This document shows positions 8,306-20,801 of a DNA stretch of 64,000 nucleotides, one piece after another (the stretch's first letter is position 1; each line of letters begins with the position of its first letter). The notes beneath the pieces are model-generated. The model did no database searches. It was given only the letters and a program-made list of their open reading frames with translations, and was not told where the DNA came from. This DNA comes from Alphaproteobacteria bacterium (GTDB taxonomy: Bacteria; Pseudomonadota; Alphaproteobacteria; Micropepsales; Micropepsaceae), in the NCBI GenBank assembly GCA_019245415.1, contig JAFARO010000003.1:1-64000 (forward strand), in the 5' to 3' direction. The position numbers were made by a program, and so were the translations under genes.

Positions 8306-9430
8306 ATGGACGAACGTCACCCGCTTATCGGCCTTTCCACAACCGAGCTTCGCTCCGCGCTCGCCGCCGCCGGCGTGCCGGAAAAGGCTGCGCCGATGCG
8401 CGCGCGCCAGCTGTGGAACTGGATCTATGTCCACGGTGCGCGGGACTTCGGCGCGATGAGCAATCTCGCCAAGGAGTTTCGCGCCCTTAGCGCCGACACC
8501 TTCTCGCTGGCCCGGCCCGAGATCGTCAGCGAGCAGATCTCCAACGACGGCACGCGCAAATGGCTTCTGCGCAGCGGCGGGCAGGAATTCGAGACCGTGT
8601 TCATTCCCGAGCCCGGCCGTGGCACGCTCTGCGTCTCCAGCCAGGTCGGCTGCACGCTCAATTGCCGCTTTTGCCACACCGGCACCCAGCGGCTGGTGCG
8701 CAACCTGACGCCGGGCGAGATCGTCGGACAGGTGATGGTGGCGCGCGATCGCTTAAGCGACTGGCCCTCGACCGGCGAAAGCCGCCGCCTCACCAATGTG
8801 GTGATGATGGGCATGGGCGAGCCGCTCTACAATTTCGACAACGTCAAGGCGGCGCTCGCCATCGTCGCGGACGGGGACGGTCTGGCCTTGTCGAAGCGCC
8901 GCATCACGCTTTCGACGGCGGGCGTGGTGCCGATGATCCCGCGCGCGGGCGCCGAGATCGGCTCGGCGCTGGCGATCTCGCTGCATGCCGTGCGCGATGA
9001 AGTGCGCGACGTGCTGGTGCCGCTGAACAAGAAATATCCGCTCGCGCAATTGCTCGGTGCCTGCCGCGCCTATCCGGGCCTGTCGAATGCGCGGCGCATC
9101 ACGTTCGAATATGTAATGCTGAAAGGCGTCAACGACAGCCTGGCCGAGGCGCGCGAGCTGGTGCGGCTGATCGCCGGCATCCCGGCCAAGATCAATCTGA
9201 TCCCGTTCAATCCCTGGCCCGGCGCGCCGCATGAGTGTTCGGACTGGGCGCAGATCGAGAAATTCGCCGAAATCGTCAACCGCGCCGGCTATGCCTCGCC
9301 GGTGCGCACCCCGCGCGGCCGCGACATCATGGCCGCCTGCGGCCAGCTCAAGAGCGAAAGCCTCAAGCAGCGGGCGAGCGAACGGATGGCCGAGTTCAGG
9401 TCCGCCGAATTGGTGCGGATGCCGTCATAA
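8306..9430 (+). CDS. rlmN: 23S rRNA A2503 / tRNA A37 C2-methyltransferase RlmN
   Basis: A 374-residue radical-SAM methyltransferase that methylates C2 of A2503 in 23S rRNA, and usually A37 of some tRNAs. The 4Fe-4S ligands are C116, C120 and C123 in [13 protein letters not shown]. The downstream [10 protein letters not shown] motif and the [14 protein letters not shown] segment with the second catalytic cysteine are present. The N-terminal helical domain carries the RQLWNWIY run. Length is normal and the protein is cytosolic. A 447-base non-coding stretch follows. Confidence 0.96.
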   Translation: MDERHPLIGLSTTELRSALAAAGVPEKAAPMRARQLWNWIYVHGARDFGAMSNLAKEFRALSADTFSLARPEIVSEQISNDGTRKWLLRSGGQEFETVFIPEPGRGTLCVSSQVGCTLNCRFCHTGTQRLVRNLTPGEIVGQVMVARDRLSDWPSTGESRRLTNVVMMGMGEPLYNFDNVKAALAIVADGDGLALSKRRITLSTAGVVPMIPRAGAEIGSALAISLHAVRDEVRDVLVPLNKKYPLAQLLGACRAYPGLSNARRITFEYVMLKGVNDSLAEARELVRLIAGIPAKINLIPFNPWPGAPHECSDWAQIEKFAEIVNRAGYASPVRTPRGRDIMAACGQLKSESLKQRASERMAEFRSAELVRMPS

Positions 9431-9547
9431 AGTCAGGCTATTGACGACGCGAGCTTGTTCCCTGTATGTTCCTTTGACGTCACCTGCCGGAAGGTGCGGA
9501 CCGCAAAGTGGCGTTGGGCATAATCTCGCTGTTGGTGGAGCTGCTCA

Positions 9548-9714
9548 AATTGTCATCCCCGGCGAGGCGCGCGACTGCGCGCCGAGGGAAGGGGACCCAG
9601 GTGTCAGAGCACAGAGCACAGGTATCAGTTGGATTCTGATTTCCGATACCTGATCGCTATCGTGTGACTCCTGGATCCCCTTCCCCTCGCTTCGCTCGGC
9701 CGGGGATGACAATT
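9548..9714. repeat. Long intergenic inverted repeat downstream of rlmN
   Basis: AATTGTCATCCCCGG (9548-9562) is the exact complement of CCGGGGATGACAATT (9700-9714). Partly complementary inner arms (GGGAAGGGGACCCAGG against CCTGGATCCCCTTCCC) extend the stem, and a shorter GGTATCAG...CGATACC pair sits at the centre. The 9431-9877 gap holds this element, then a G-rich purine run near 9783-9800 and the tandem repeat at 9849. No gene was found in the gap. It is another alphaproteobacterial-style palindrome and may stop transcription after rlmN. Confidence 0.8.
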
Positions 9715-9848
9715 GGATTTGGTTGCCGGGTGCGGAAGCACGTTGAGGAGGAAAACCGGGTTTTGTGAGACCAGGAACCCAGGGGAGAGGGGGGAGGGGG
9801 GTATCGCGAAACTGAAAAACGACTGTCAGGATTTTGAGAGGACACAAT

Positions 9849-9874
9849 ATATGGTGGCTAGATATGGTGGTTAG
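9849..9874 (+). repeat. 13-bp tandem repeat just upstream of an SDR start
   Basis: ATATGGTGGCTAG (9849-9861) is followed immediately by ATATGGTGGTTAG (9862-9874), one mismatch apart. Each copy ends in an in-frame or near-frame TAG, so the repeat blocks any ATG start upstream of the next gene and leaves TTG 9878. It could be an operator or a slippage product. Confidence 0.6.
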
Positions 9875-9877
9875 ATT

Positions 9878-10615
9878 TTGAGCACCGACCTCTCCAACAA
9901 AGTCGCACTCGTCACCGGCGGTTCGCGCGGGCTCGGCCGCGAGATGGTGCTGGCATTCGCGCGCGCCGGCGCGGATGTCGTCGTCGCCTCGCGCAAGCTC
10001 CAGGCCTGTGAAGACGTCGCCCGCGAGGTCGAGTCGCTCGGCCGCCGCGCGTTGCCGGTCGCGGCGCATGTCGGCCAATGGGAGGACAACGACCGCCTCG
10101 CGGAGGCCGCTTATGCCGCGTTCGGCCGCATCGACATCCTGGTGAACAATGCCGGCATGTCGCCGCTTGCGCCTTCGCTCAGCGAAACCAGCGAAGCGCT
10201 GTTCGACAAGATCGTGGACGTGAACTTCAAAGGTCCGTTCCGGCTCTCGGTGCTCGTGGGCGAGCGGATGGTGCAGGGCGCGGGCGGCGCTATCATCAAT
10301 CTCTCCAGCACCGCGGCATTCAAGCCCGAGCCGCACACCGTTCCCTATGGCGGCGCCAAGGCCGCCATCAATGCGATGACGGTCGCGCTGGCAAAGGCGT
10401 TCGCGCCCAAGGTGCGCGTCAACTGCATCGCCCCCGGTCCGTTCCTGACCGATGTGTCGACCGTATGGCGCGAAAACAAGACGTATGAGCAGTCGCTGGG
10501 ATTGCAGCGCTTCGGTCGCCCGGAAGAGATCGTCGGCACGGCGCTCTATCTCGCCTCCGACGCGTCGAGCTATGTCACCGGACAGGTGATCCGGGTGGAC
10601 GGCGGAACGTGGTAG
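9878..10615 (+). CDS. SDR-family oxidoreductase
   Basis: A 245-residue classical short-chain dehydrogenase of the FabG/glucose dehydrogenase-like type. The cofactor motif is TGGSRGLG (residues 13-20), followed by NNAG, a catalytic Ser in INLSSTAAF, and the Y-x-x-x-K pair in PYGGAKAA. It ends with GQVIRVDGG, typical of this group. The only possible start is TTG 9878, since stops in the tandem repeat close the frame upstream. Substrate unknown. Confidence 0.9.
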   Translation: MSTDLSNKVALVTGGSRGLGREMVLAFARAGADVVVASRKLQACEDVAREVESLGRRALPVAAHVGQWEDNDRLAEAAYAAFGRIDILVNNAGMSPLAPSLSETSEALFDKIVDVNFKGPFRLSVLVGERMVQGAGGAIINLSSTAAFKPEPHTVPYGGAKAAINAMTVALAKAFAPKVRVNCIAPGPFLTDVSTVWRENKTYEQSLGLQRFGRPEEIVGTALYLASDASSYVTGQVIRVDGGTW

Positions 10616-10624
10616 GCGCAGGGC

Positions 10625-10897
10625 TCAGGTCTTTTGGCGCTTGCGCGGCCGCACGCCGGGGAGCTCGCCACTGATGAACTCGACGCCGGCCTCTTCCAGC
10701 GCGGACTGGATGGCATCGAGATTGTTGGGGATCAGGTTGGGGACGCCATCGGTCGCCTCCGCCCGGCGAACCGTCATCACGCCGATCTGGGCCTGATCCG
10801 CCAGGTCGTTCGCCGACCAGCGCACGATGGCCCGGCCGGCCCTGATCTGGGTGCCGGTAATTCTCGCTTTTCGACCTCTTGATACTTTTTCGACCAC
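10625..10897 (-). CDS. XRE-family (Cro/C1-type) DNA-binding regulator
   Basis: A 90-residue protein with a single helix-turn-helix: ITGTQIRAGRAIVRWSANDLADQAQIGVMTVRR covers residues 13-45 and is the classic recognition unit. The tail (IQSALEEAGVEFISGE, GVRPR) matches small rhizobial XRE regulators. It is convergent with the SDR gene at 9878 (nine bases apart) and divergent from the gene at 10951, which it could regulate together with itself. No operator was identified. Confidence 0.82.
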   Translation of the reverse strand: MVEKVSRGRKARITGTQIRAGRAIVRWSANDLADQAQIGVMTVRRAEATDGVPNLIPNNLDAIQSALEEAGVEFISGELPGVRPRKRQKT

Positions 10898-10950
10898 CTG
10901 ATACTGTCCCTTCGATCCAGATGATGCGGATTCTACCAGAGGAGCGCGCC

Positions 10951-11226
10951 ATGGCCAAACAGACAGCGAAACCGGCAGGAAAAGCGCCGCACGCCGGGGA
11001 GCGGCTGCGCGAGAGCGTCTACGCCATCACGAGCCAGATGGAGGAGCCGCTGCGCCACGCCACGCAGATGGTACGCCTGATCGGTCTCGTCGATCCGCGC
11101 GAGGACGAGGACAAGGAGGCCATCGGCTTTGTCGCCCATGAGGCGGGCGTCAAGCTTCAAGCGGTAACGGAGCGTCTGCGCGCCCTGTTCGCGGCCTGCT
11201 CGGCCGGCTCCATCGGCGGAACCTAA
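10951..11226 (+). CDS. Hypothetical protein, 91 residues
   Basis: A small soluble helical protein opening MAKQTAKPAGKAPHAGE, with a charged PREDEDKEA stretch in the middle. I recognise no family. ATG 10951 has AGAGGAG six bases upstream (10938-10944), a strong ribosome binding site; longer in-frame readings would add unlikely sequence. It is divergent from the XRE regulator, with 53 bases between the starts. Confidence 0.65.
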   Translation: MAKQTAKPAGKAPHAGERLRESVYAITSQMEEPLRHATQMVRLIGLVDPREDEDKEAIGFVAHEAGVKLQAVTERLRALFAACSAGSIGGT

Positions 11227-11307
11227 GCCCCATCCTCAACATTTCCTAAGGGGGTCCGCGGGGCAGCAAGCGACGCAGTCGCCTCGCGGATAACCATGGA
11301 GATGACC

Positions 11308-11886
11308 ATGACCGATAAATCCCTCGATCGTTCGCGCAACGCGCGGCTGGCGGCCTTGCTGGTCGCCGCCGCTGCGTGGACCACTGGCACAGCAGCCCTG
11401 GCCGAACAGTTGCCGCTCGACCGCCCGACGACCGTGAACGGCATCGTCGCGACCTGCACCGGCAGCGGCGACAACGAAAGACAAAGTGCCCAGGGCACGA
11501 ACAATCCCGTGCGGTTCGAGTTCGTCGGCGGCTATGGCCAGTATCTCGGCAACGAAACCGTGAGCGTCGCCGACAGCAAGTCGAATCCTATCGCTTCTGT
11601 TTTTTGCGGTTCGGCGTGGGTGCTGATGCAGCTTCCGCCCGGGCGCTATCAGGTGACCGCGGAAATGCCCGGCGCGGCGACCCAGACTCAATGGGTGAGC
11701 GTCAGCGATAGCGGCCCTCAACAGGCGGTGTTCTTCCGCTATCCGGAGAAGCGGGCGGGTGAACCGCGGGGCCATGGCGGATGCGGGCGCGGGCTCGACC
11801 GAGGTCGATTCCCAATCGCCGCCACACTGACCGGGCGATGGCTCTCGCCTCGCACCGGCGCATCGGCTAAAGAAACCGACGCCTGA
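11308..11886 (+). CDS. Secreted protein of unknown function, carboxypeptidase-regulatory-like fold
   Basis: A 192-residue protein with a signal peptide ([19 protein letters not shown]). The mature part has the pattern of a small beta domain in which ingested or wall-exposed proteins present [10 protein letters not shown]. Start 11308 is chosen because GGAG at 11298-11301 is six bases upstream; 11296 and 11302 are in-frame alternatives. The last 45 residues are Gly/Arg-rich and unlike the rest, so the original C-terminus may lie near FFRYPEKR. Function unknown. Confidence 0.62.
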   Translation: MTDKSLDRSRNARLAALLVAAAAWTTGTAALAEQLPLDRPTTVNGIVATCTGSGDNERQSAQGTNNPVRFEFVGGYGQYLGNETVSVADSKSNPIASVFCGSAWVLMQLPPGRYQVTAEMPGAATQTQWVSVSDSGPQQAVFFRYPEKRAGEPRGHGGCGRGLDRGRFPIAATLTGRWLSPRTGASAKETDA

Positions 11887-11942
11887 CGCGGCCGCCCGGC
11901 TCGAGCCGAGAGGTCGCGCGTTTCGATTGCCGGAGTTCGAGA

Positions 11943-13175
11943 TTGTCCAGCATCAAGAAGGTCGTGCTCGCCTATTCGGGCGGGCTCGACACATCCGTCA
12001 TCCTCAAATGGCTGCAAACCGCCTATAGCGCCGAGGTCGTGACCTTCACGGCCGATCTCGGCCAGGGCGAGGAGCTGGCGCCGGCGCGCGCCAAGGCCGA
12101 ACTGCTCGGCATCAAGCCCAAGAACATCTTCATCGAGGATCTGCGCGAGGAATTCATCCGCGACTACGTCTTTCCGATGTTCCGCGCCAATGCCCTCTAC
12201 GAGGGCGTCTATCTGCTCGGCACCTCCATCGCGCGGCCGCTGATCGCCAAGAAGCAGATCGAGATCGCTGAAAAAGTGGGCGCCGATGCCGTCGCCCATG
12301 GCGCGACCGGCAAGGGCAATGACCAGGTCCGCTTCGAGCTCAGCTATTACGCGCTCAAGCCCGATATCAAGGTGATCGCGCCGTGGCGCGAGTGGAACCT
12401 CACCAGCCGCAGCAAGCTCATCGAGTTCGCCGAGGCGCATCAGATCCCGATCCCGCGCGACAAGCGCGGCGAGGCGCCGTTCTCGGTCGACGCGAACCTT
12501 TTGCACTCGTCCTCGGAAGGCAAGGTGCTCGAAGATCCGGCGACCGAGCCCGAGTCCATCGTCTATCAGCGCACGCTGTCGCCGGAAGAGGCGCCGGACA
12601 AAGCGAGCGTCGTCGAGATCGCCTTCGAGCGCGGCGATGCGGTCTCGGTGGACGGCGAGGGGCTGTCGCCGGCGGCGCTGCTCGCCCGGCTCAATGCACT
12701 CGGCCGCGCCAACGGCATCGGCCGCGTCGATCTGGTGGAGAACCGCTTCGTCGGCATGAAGTCGCGCGGCGTCTACGAAACGCCTGGTGGCACCATCCTG
12801 CTCGCAGCGCACCGCGCGATCGAGTCGATCACGCTCGATCGCGGCGCGGGACATCTCAAGGACGAGCTGATGCCGCGCTATGCGGAGCTGATCTACAACG
12901 GCTTCTGGTTCTCGCCCGAGCGCGAGATGCTGCAGGCTGCCATCGACAGGAGCCAGGAGTTCGTCGCCGGCGCGGTGCGCATCAAGCTGTACAAAGGCAA
13001 CGTGACGGTCATCGGCCGCAGCTCGCCGCATTCGCTCTACAGCCAGGATCTCGTCACCTTCGAAGACGACCGCGGCGCCTACGATCAGAAGGATGCTCAG
13101 GGTTTCATCAAGCTCAATGCGCTGCGCCTACGCACTCTTGCGATGCGGCGGCGGAATCAGCAGAAGAGGAAATAG
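11943..13175 (+). CDS. argG: Argininosuccinate synthase
   Basis: A 410-residue enzyme joining citrulline and aspartate with ATP in arginine synthesis. The N-terminal PP-loop is AYSGGLDTS (residues 10-18). [15 protein letters not shown]-type and [17 protein letters not shown] segments are conserved. The start is TTG 11943, with GGAG at 11932-11935 seven bases upstream. It is cytosolic. The methyltransferase gene begins five bases after its stop, suggesting one transcript. Confidence 0.96.
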   Translation: MSSIKKVVLAYSGGLDTSVILKWLQTAYSAEVVTFTADLGQGEELAPARAKAELLGIKPKNIFIEDLREEFIRDYVFPMFRANALYEGVYLLGTSIARPLIAKKQIEIAEKVGADAVAHGATGKGNDQVRFELSYYALKPDIKVIAPWREWNLTSRSKLIEFAEAHQIPIPRDKRGEAPFSVDANLLHSSSEGKVLEDPATEPESIVYQRTLSPEEAPDKASVVEIAFERGDAVSVDGEGLSPAALLARLNALGRANGIGRVDLVENRFVGMKSRGVYETPGGTILLAAHRAIESITLDRGAGHLKDELMPRYAELIYNGFWFSPEREMLQAAIDRSQEFVAGAVRIKLYKGNVTVIGRSSPHSLYSQDLVTFEDDRGAYDQKDAQGFIKLNALRLRTLAMRRRNQQKRK

Positions 13176-13179
13176 GACG

Positions 13180-14001
13180 ATGACGGCCAACGCCGAACAG
13201 ATCGATTACTGGAACGGCCCGGTGGGCGAGCGCTGGGCGGCCTATCAGGATGTGCTGGACAAGGCGCTCGCGGCGATCTCCGACGCGGCTCTGGCGTTCG
13301 CGCACCCGAATTCCGGCGAGCGCGTGCTCGATATCGGCTGCGGCTGCGGCACCACGACATACGCGCTGGCGAAGGCGGTCGGCCCGTCGGGCAGCGTGAC
13401 CGGCGCCGACATTTCGCTGCCGATGCTCAAGGTCGCGCGCGGCCGCGGCGTCGGGGTGAATTTTCTCCAGGCCGATGCCGCCACGCACCTCTTCCATGCG
13501 ACGCACGATCTCGTCTTTTCGCGCTTCGGCGTGATGTTCTTCGACGATCCCATCGCCGCCTTCGCCAACATCCGCAAGGCGCTGGTGCCGAACGGCCGTA
13601 TCGCTTTTGTGTGCTGGCGCGCGGCCAGGGAGAACCATTGGGCGTCGGTGCCGATCGCGGCGGCGATGCCGTTGCTGCCGCCGCAGGAGCCCGTCGATCC
13701 GCTGGCGCCGGGCCCCTTTGCCTTTGCCGACGATGCGCGTCTGCGCTCCATCCTCGTGGACGCCGGATACCACAACATCCGCCTCGAAAGTCTCAACAGC
13801 ACCATGAACATGGGCGCGGATCTCGATGCCGCCGCGGATCAGGCGCTGCGCGTGGGCCCGCTGGCGCGCGCCGCCGCAGAGCTGGACGACGCGACGCGCG
13901 AGAAGATCCGCGGCGTGGTGCGCGCAGCACTTGCCGGATTCGCGACGCCGCAGGGCGTCAAACCGCCGGCGGCGTGCTGGCTGGTGGCAGCTACTCCGTG
14001 A
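13180..14001 (+). CDS. Class I SAM-dependent methyltransferase
   Basis: A 273-residue methyltransferase. Motif I is VLDIGCGCGTTTYALA, followed by GADISLPML and the later FSRFGVMFFDDPIAAFANI, typical of UbiE/Methyltransf_11-type enzymes. The protein opens with DYWNGPVGERW, a common start in this subfamily. The substrate is unknown. Start ATG 13180 lies five bases after argG. The 3' end overlaps the convergent lipoprotein gene by 11 bases. Confidence 0.85.
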   Translation: MTANAEQIDYWNGPVGERWAAYQDVLDKALAAISDAALAFAHPNSGERVLDIGCGCGTTTYALAKAVGPSGSVTGADISLPMLKVARGRGVGVNFLQADAATHLFHATHDLVFSRFGVMFFDDPIAAFANIRKALVPNGRIAFVCWRAARENHWASVPIAAAMPLLPPQEPVDPLAPGPFAFADDARLRSILVDAGYHNIRLESLNSTMNMGADLDAAADQALRVGPLARAAAELDDATREKIRGVVRAALAGFATPQGVKPPAACWLVAATP

Positions 14002-14719
14002 CGACCTTGTAGGTCAGACGGTCGGGCTTGGCCTCGATCACCTCGATCGCGAGATTGCGGAATCGCATCTGCTTCGAGCCGATGGGATAGCTCAGTTCCT
14101 GCGCGAAGCCGGCAGCGGACGAATTGTCCGGCGCGAATTCGCGGTAGGTGACGCGGATCGCATCCGCCGTGAGCCCCGCGAAGATCAACTCGAAATTCTT
14201 GGCGGTCGCCTCGATCTTGCGGTTCACCTTGCGCTTCAGGTGCGGTCCCGGCGGCTGGGCCTGGAAATCCCAGACCATCGTGACGGGGATCGCCGGGATG
14301 CGCCTGTTCGTGCGCTCCAGATTGTTGACGATCTTGCGATAGACGGTGCCGTCGCTGCCGAAAACGATGCCGATGTGTCCGACCTTCATGACGTCGTAGG
14401 ATTGGCCGTCGAAATCGACGCTGCCGGCCAGCGGAAAGACCTCGCCCTTGCGGAAGCTGTGCGAATAGGCGGGATGCTCGATCGCGAAATCGCTCGTCAC
14501 CTCCACCTCGTCGAGCGCCGTTTGCGAGACGGAATAGTCCTCGACCTTCACCACATCGTCGCCGATGCGCGCCTCGGCGGTCGCGCCGAGCGTGTAGCTC
14601 TTCTGGCTGACATGCTGCACGCCCAGATCCTGGCGGGCCGCGGGCGGCTCGACCGAGACGCAGGAGGTGAGGATGAGGCAGGCGTTCAACACCGCACAAT
14701 GAGCAAGACCGGCCCTCAT
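13991..14719 (-). CDS. Putative lipoprotein of unknown function
   Basis: A 242-residue envelope protein. The N-terminus MRAGLAHCAVLNACLILTSC ends in a lipobox-like LTSC at residues 17-20, predicting lipidation. The mature part is beta-rich and soluble. GGAGGG about seven bases upstream of ATG 14719 is a strong ribosome binding site. A possible promoter, TTGCGC-16-TAGTAT, reads toward it in the 14720-14785 gap. No family recognised. Confidence 0.7.
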   Translation of the reverse strand: MRAGLAHCAVLNACLILTSCVSVEPPAARQDLGVQHVSQKSYTLGATAEARIGDDVVKVEDYSVSQTALDEVEVTSDFAIEHPAYSHSFRKGEVFPLAGSVDFDGQSYDVMKVGHIGIVFGSDGTVYRKIVNNLERTNRRIPAIPVTMVWDFQAQPPGPHLKRKVNRKIEATAKNFELIFAGLTADAIRVTYREFAPDNSSAAGFAQELSYPIGSKQMRFRNLAIEVIEAKPDRLTYKVVTE

Positions 14720-14785
14720 CGTTGGCCCTCCGTCGCCTTAAGGAGGTCTATACTACACCGGCAACCGAAAGGCGCAAAACGCGGA

Positions 14786-15217
14786 TCAGCTGCCCGGCGT
14801 CGCCGGCAGCCCGGTGTTCGAGGGTGTGCGCACGGGGCGCGAAAGTCCGTCGGCGCTGATGAAGATCAAGCGCCTGCGAAACGCGAGGGGACTCTCGACG
14901 AGCAGGATTGCCTTGAGGGACTCAAGGCCTCCTGCAAAAAAGGGCTCGGTGAGAAACCGGTCCGGCTCCTCCGTCCAGGAAGGAGCGGTCAGATTGCTGG
15001 AAAGCGCCAAATGTTCGGCCAGCGCCGCAAGATAAGCGTCGTGAACGGTTCCGACTGGGTCGGGCATGGCCGCGAGCGCCTTCAGGCGCTGTTGCGCCGC
15101 CAGGCTCTGCCAGGTATCGAGGAATTCACGGACCGCCGCGTCGAAGCTTTGGGATCCCGAGCGCGCGCGTTCGGCGATGTCTGCGATGCTGGACGGCCGA
15201 TTTGCAACTCGCCTCAT
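14786..15217 (-). CDS. Partner protein of the nucleotidyltransferase-like gene (possible toxin-antitoxin-like pair)
   Basis: A 143-residue helical protein starting MRRVANRPSSIADIAERA. It has conserved-looking blocks VREFLDTW, DAYLAALAEHLAL and ESPLAFRRRLIFISADGLSR. I have seen this type next to DUF6036-like nucleotidyltransferases, but its activity is unknown. Its ATG (15217-15215) overlaps the TGA of the upstream gene, so the two are co-translated. It is the last gene of the gyrB transcript. Confidence 0.7.
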   Translation of the reverse strand: MRRVANRPSSIADIAERARSGSQSFDAAVREFLDTWQSLAAQQRLKALAAMPDPVGTVHDAYLAALAEHLALSSNLTAPSWTEEPDRFLTEPFFAGGLESLKAILLVESPLAFRRRLIFISADGLSRPVRTPSNTGLPATPGS

Positions 15218-15797
15218 GATTCCAGTCCAGTACCGCCGAATATCTCTTCGAGACCGAATCGCGTCTTCGGTGGAAGTCTTCCGCTCGGATAATAACGCAT
15301 TACGGCGGCGATGGCTTGTTCGGCGCTGCCGATTCCAAGCATGGCACCCAGTCGCCGGATATCCTCGACGTCCGCGCTTCGTTCGACGCCTGAAGCCCGC
15401 ATAGCAAGACATTTCATGGCAAACAGGTAGGAAGGCGAGGCCACGAACACCCGGAGTCCCGGACCGGTCTCCGAGGGATAGGATCGGAACAGCGACTTGG
15501 CTTCCGGGGCGGAATCCTGCGCGCTCAGAAATCCTTTGACGCCGTCGTTGATCCAATTGTCGTCCCAGCCGAATTCCTCAGCGATCTTGTGCGCTGCGGC
15601 ACGAACGAATCCCCGGTCGGCTTCGAAGACGGCATCGACATCTTGGGTGCCGACGCGAAAATCCGTGGTCAGGACGAGCGCCGATCCGCGGTAGACCGAT
15701 ATCTCGATGACCTTGCCGTCCGCGGAGGCGAGTTCGCCAAGTCTTTGGAAAGCCGATTGCAGCGTTTTTCGGTCAAAGATCTTCGGCTTCGCGGCCA

Positions 15798-15798
<1 letters not shown>
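15214..15798 (-). CDS. Nucleotidyltransferase-like protein, DUF6036 type
   Basis: A 194-residue protein with the signature of MNT/AbiEii-type nucleotidyltransferases: ISVYRGSALVL followed by DFRVGTQDVDAVFE, where the DxD pair would bind metal. A later WINDGVKGFLS and YLFAMKCLAMRASG complete the family pattern. ATG 15798 overlaps the gyrB stop (TGATG), so translation is coupled to gyrB, and its own stop overlaps the next start. Pairs like this often act as toxin and antitoxin or in phage defence, but that is inference here. Confidence 0.78.
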
Positions 15799-19342
<3,544 letters not shown>

Positions 19343-19360
19343 CGAAGTCTCCCGCGCTCG

Positions 19361-19432
19361 CACCTCAGGATGACGATCCGAGTTCAAACCGTCACCCTGA
19401 GGTGCGCCGCAAAGCGGCGCCTCGAAGGGCGA
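19361..19432. repeat. Intergenic palindrome, CACCTCAGGATGAC type
   Basis: CACCTCAGGATGAC (19361-19374) is followed by GTCACCCTGAGGTG (19391-19404), its near-complement, and a tight hairpin GCGCCGC-AAA-GCGGCGC at 19404-19421. The same family recurs at 59186-59284. It fills the dnaN-recF gap and may attenuate transcription between them. Confidence 0.75.
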
Positions 19433-19476
19433 CGGCGCGCCGGCGGGGCGCGGATCATGTCCTCCAACGGCCAAAA

Positions 19477-20598
19477 TCACACCCGCATGGGCATGAGGAC
19501 GTAGAGCGTGCGGCTGTCCTCGGTGTCTTCGATGATGGTGGGCGAACCCGCATCGGAAAGCAGGAAACGCACATCCTTGCCTTCGATCTGGCCCGTGACG
19601 TCGAGCAGGTAGCGCGCGTTGAAGCCGATCTCGATCGGCGATGCGCTGTAGGTCGCGCCGAGTTCTTCGGTCGCGGTGCCGCTTTCCGGATTGACGACAG
19701 ACAGCGTGACCTTGTCCTTGCCGATATTGAGCTTCACCGCGCGGGTCTTGTCGGCGGAGATGGTGGAAACGCGGTCCACCGACTGCGCGAACTCCTTGGA
19801 TTCGACGGAGAGCACCTTGTCGTTGCCCGAGGGAATGACGCGCTGATAGTCCGGAAAGGTTCCGTCGATCAGCTTGGACGTCAGCTCCAGCCCGCCGAAG
19901 CCGAACTGGATCTTGGTGTCCGAGAGCGAGATCTCGATGGCGCCGTCGGCATCGTCCAGCAGGCGGCGAAGCTCGGTCACCGTCTTGCGCGGCACGATCA
20001 CGCCCGGCATGTCGCCCGCGCCGTCCGGCATGTCGAGCTCGAACCGTGCCAGACGATGACCGTCCGTCGCGACTGCGCGCAGCGCGCGCGCCTTGTCTTC
20101 CTTTGTGGCGTGCAGATAGATGCCGTTGAGATAGAACCGCGTCTCCTCGGTCGAGATCGCAAAACGCGTCTTGTCGATGACGCGCTTGAGTTCGTCGGCG
20201 GCCAGTCGGAAGCGGTGGGGCAGGGCGCCTGCCGCCATCTGCGGAAAATCTTCCTTGGGCAGGCACGCGAGCTCGAAGCGCGAGTGGCCGGCCGAGACCG
20301 CGAGACGGCCACCCTCGGCAGTGAGCAGTTCCGCCTGGACCTGCGCCCCTTCGGGGAGCTTTCGGACGATGTCGTAGAGCATATGCGCCGGAGCCGTCGC
20401 GGCGCCGTTGCGCAAGACGTCCGCCGGCAGCGATTCCACGATCTCGATGTCCAGATCGGTCGCGGTCAGCTTGAGCTGTCCCTTCGCCGCCTCGATCATG
20501 ACATTCGAGAGGATCGGGATGGTGTTGCGCCGCTCGACGACGCTCTGCACGTGGTTGAGCGCCTTCAAAAAGGCGCCGCGCTCGACGTTGATTTTCAT
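19477..20598 (-). CDS. dnaN: DNA polymerase III sliding clamp (beta subunit)
   Basis: A 373-residue clamp protein that tethers Pol III to DNA. It has the three-domain repeat of the family: MKINVERGAFLKALNHVQSVVERRNTIPILSN-type start, a middle domain with ETRFYLNGIYLH and TDGHRLARFE, and a C-terminal NARYLLDV, followed by the usual ending YVLMPMRV. It lies downstream of dnaA but separated from it by the TPR gene, on the same strand. Confidence 0.97.
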   Translation of the reverse strand: MKINVERGAFLKALNHVQSVVERRNTIPILSNVMIEAAKGQLKLTATDLDIEIVESLPADVLRNGAATAPAHMLYDIVRKLPEGAQVQAELLTAEGGRLAVSAGHSRFELACLPKEDFPQMAAGALPHRFRLAADELKRVIDKTRFAISTEETRFYLNGIYLHATKEDKARALRAVATDGHRLARFELDMPDGAGDMPGVIVPRKTVTELRRLLDDADGAIEISLSDTKIQFGFGGLELTSKLIDGTFPDYQRVIPSGNDKVLSVESKEFAQSVDRVSTISADKTRAVKLNIGKDKVTLSVVNPESGTATEELGATYSASPIEIGFNARYLLDVTGQIEGKDVRFLLSDAGSPTIIEDTEDSRTLYVLMPMRV

Positions 20599-20801
20599 AG
20601 GCTTTGGCTGCCGTTCCGTTCGCTGAAAATGGTCGTTTCCGGCAGCCTTCGCGGCCTGGGGAAACCCTAGCTTGGCCTGGCTCCGAAACGACCCGGACTC
20701 AAGCAGCGAACTATATCAGGCGGAGGCGAAAGAAAACAGCTTTTCCGCGGCTTTTTGGCCGAATCACGGAGCGCCGAAACGGCCCTTTTCCGAGGCCGGA
20801 A

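Noticed and set aside
13826-15292. 488-codon plus-strand frame opposite the lipoprotein and partner genes
   Set aside because: Composition is that of an antisense frame in high-GC DNA; the minus-strand genes have start sites, coupling and family patterns.
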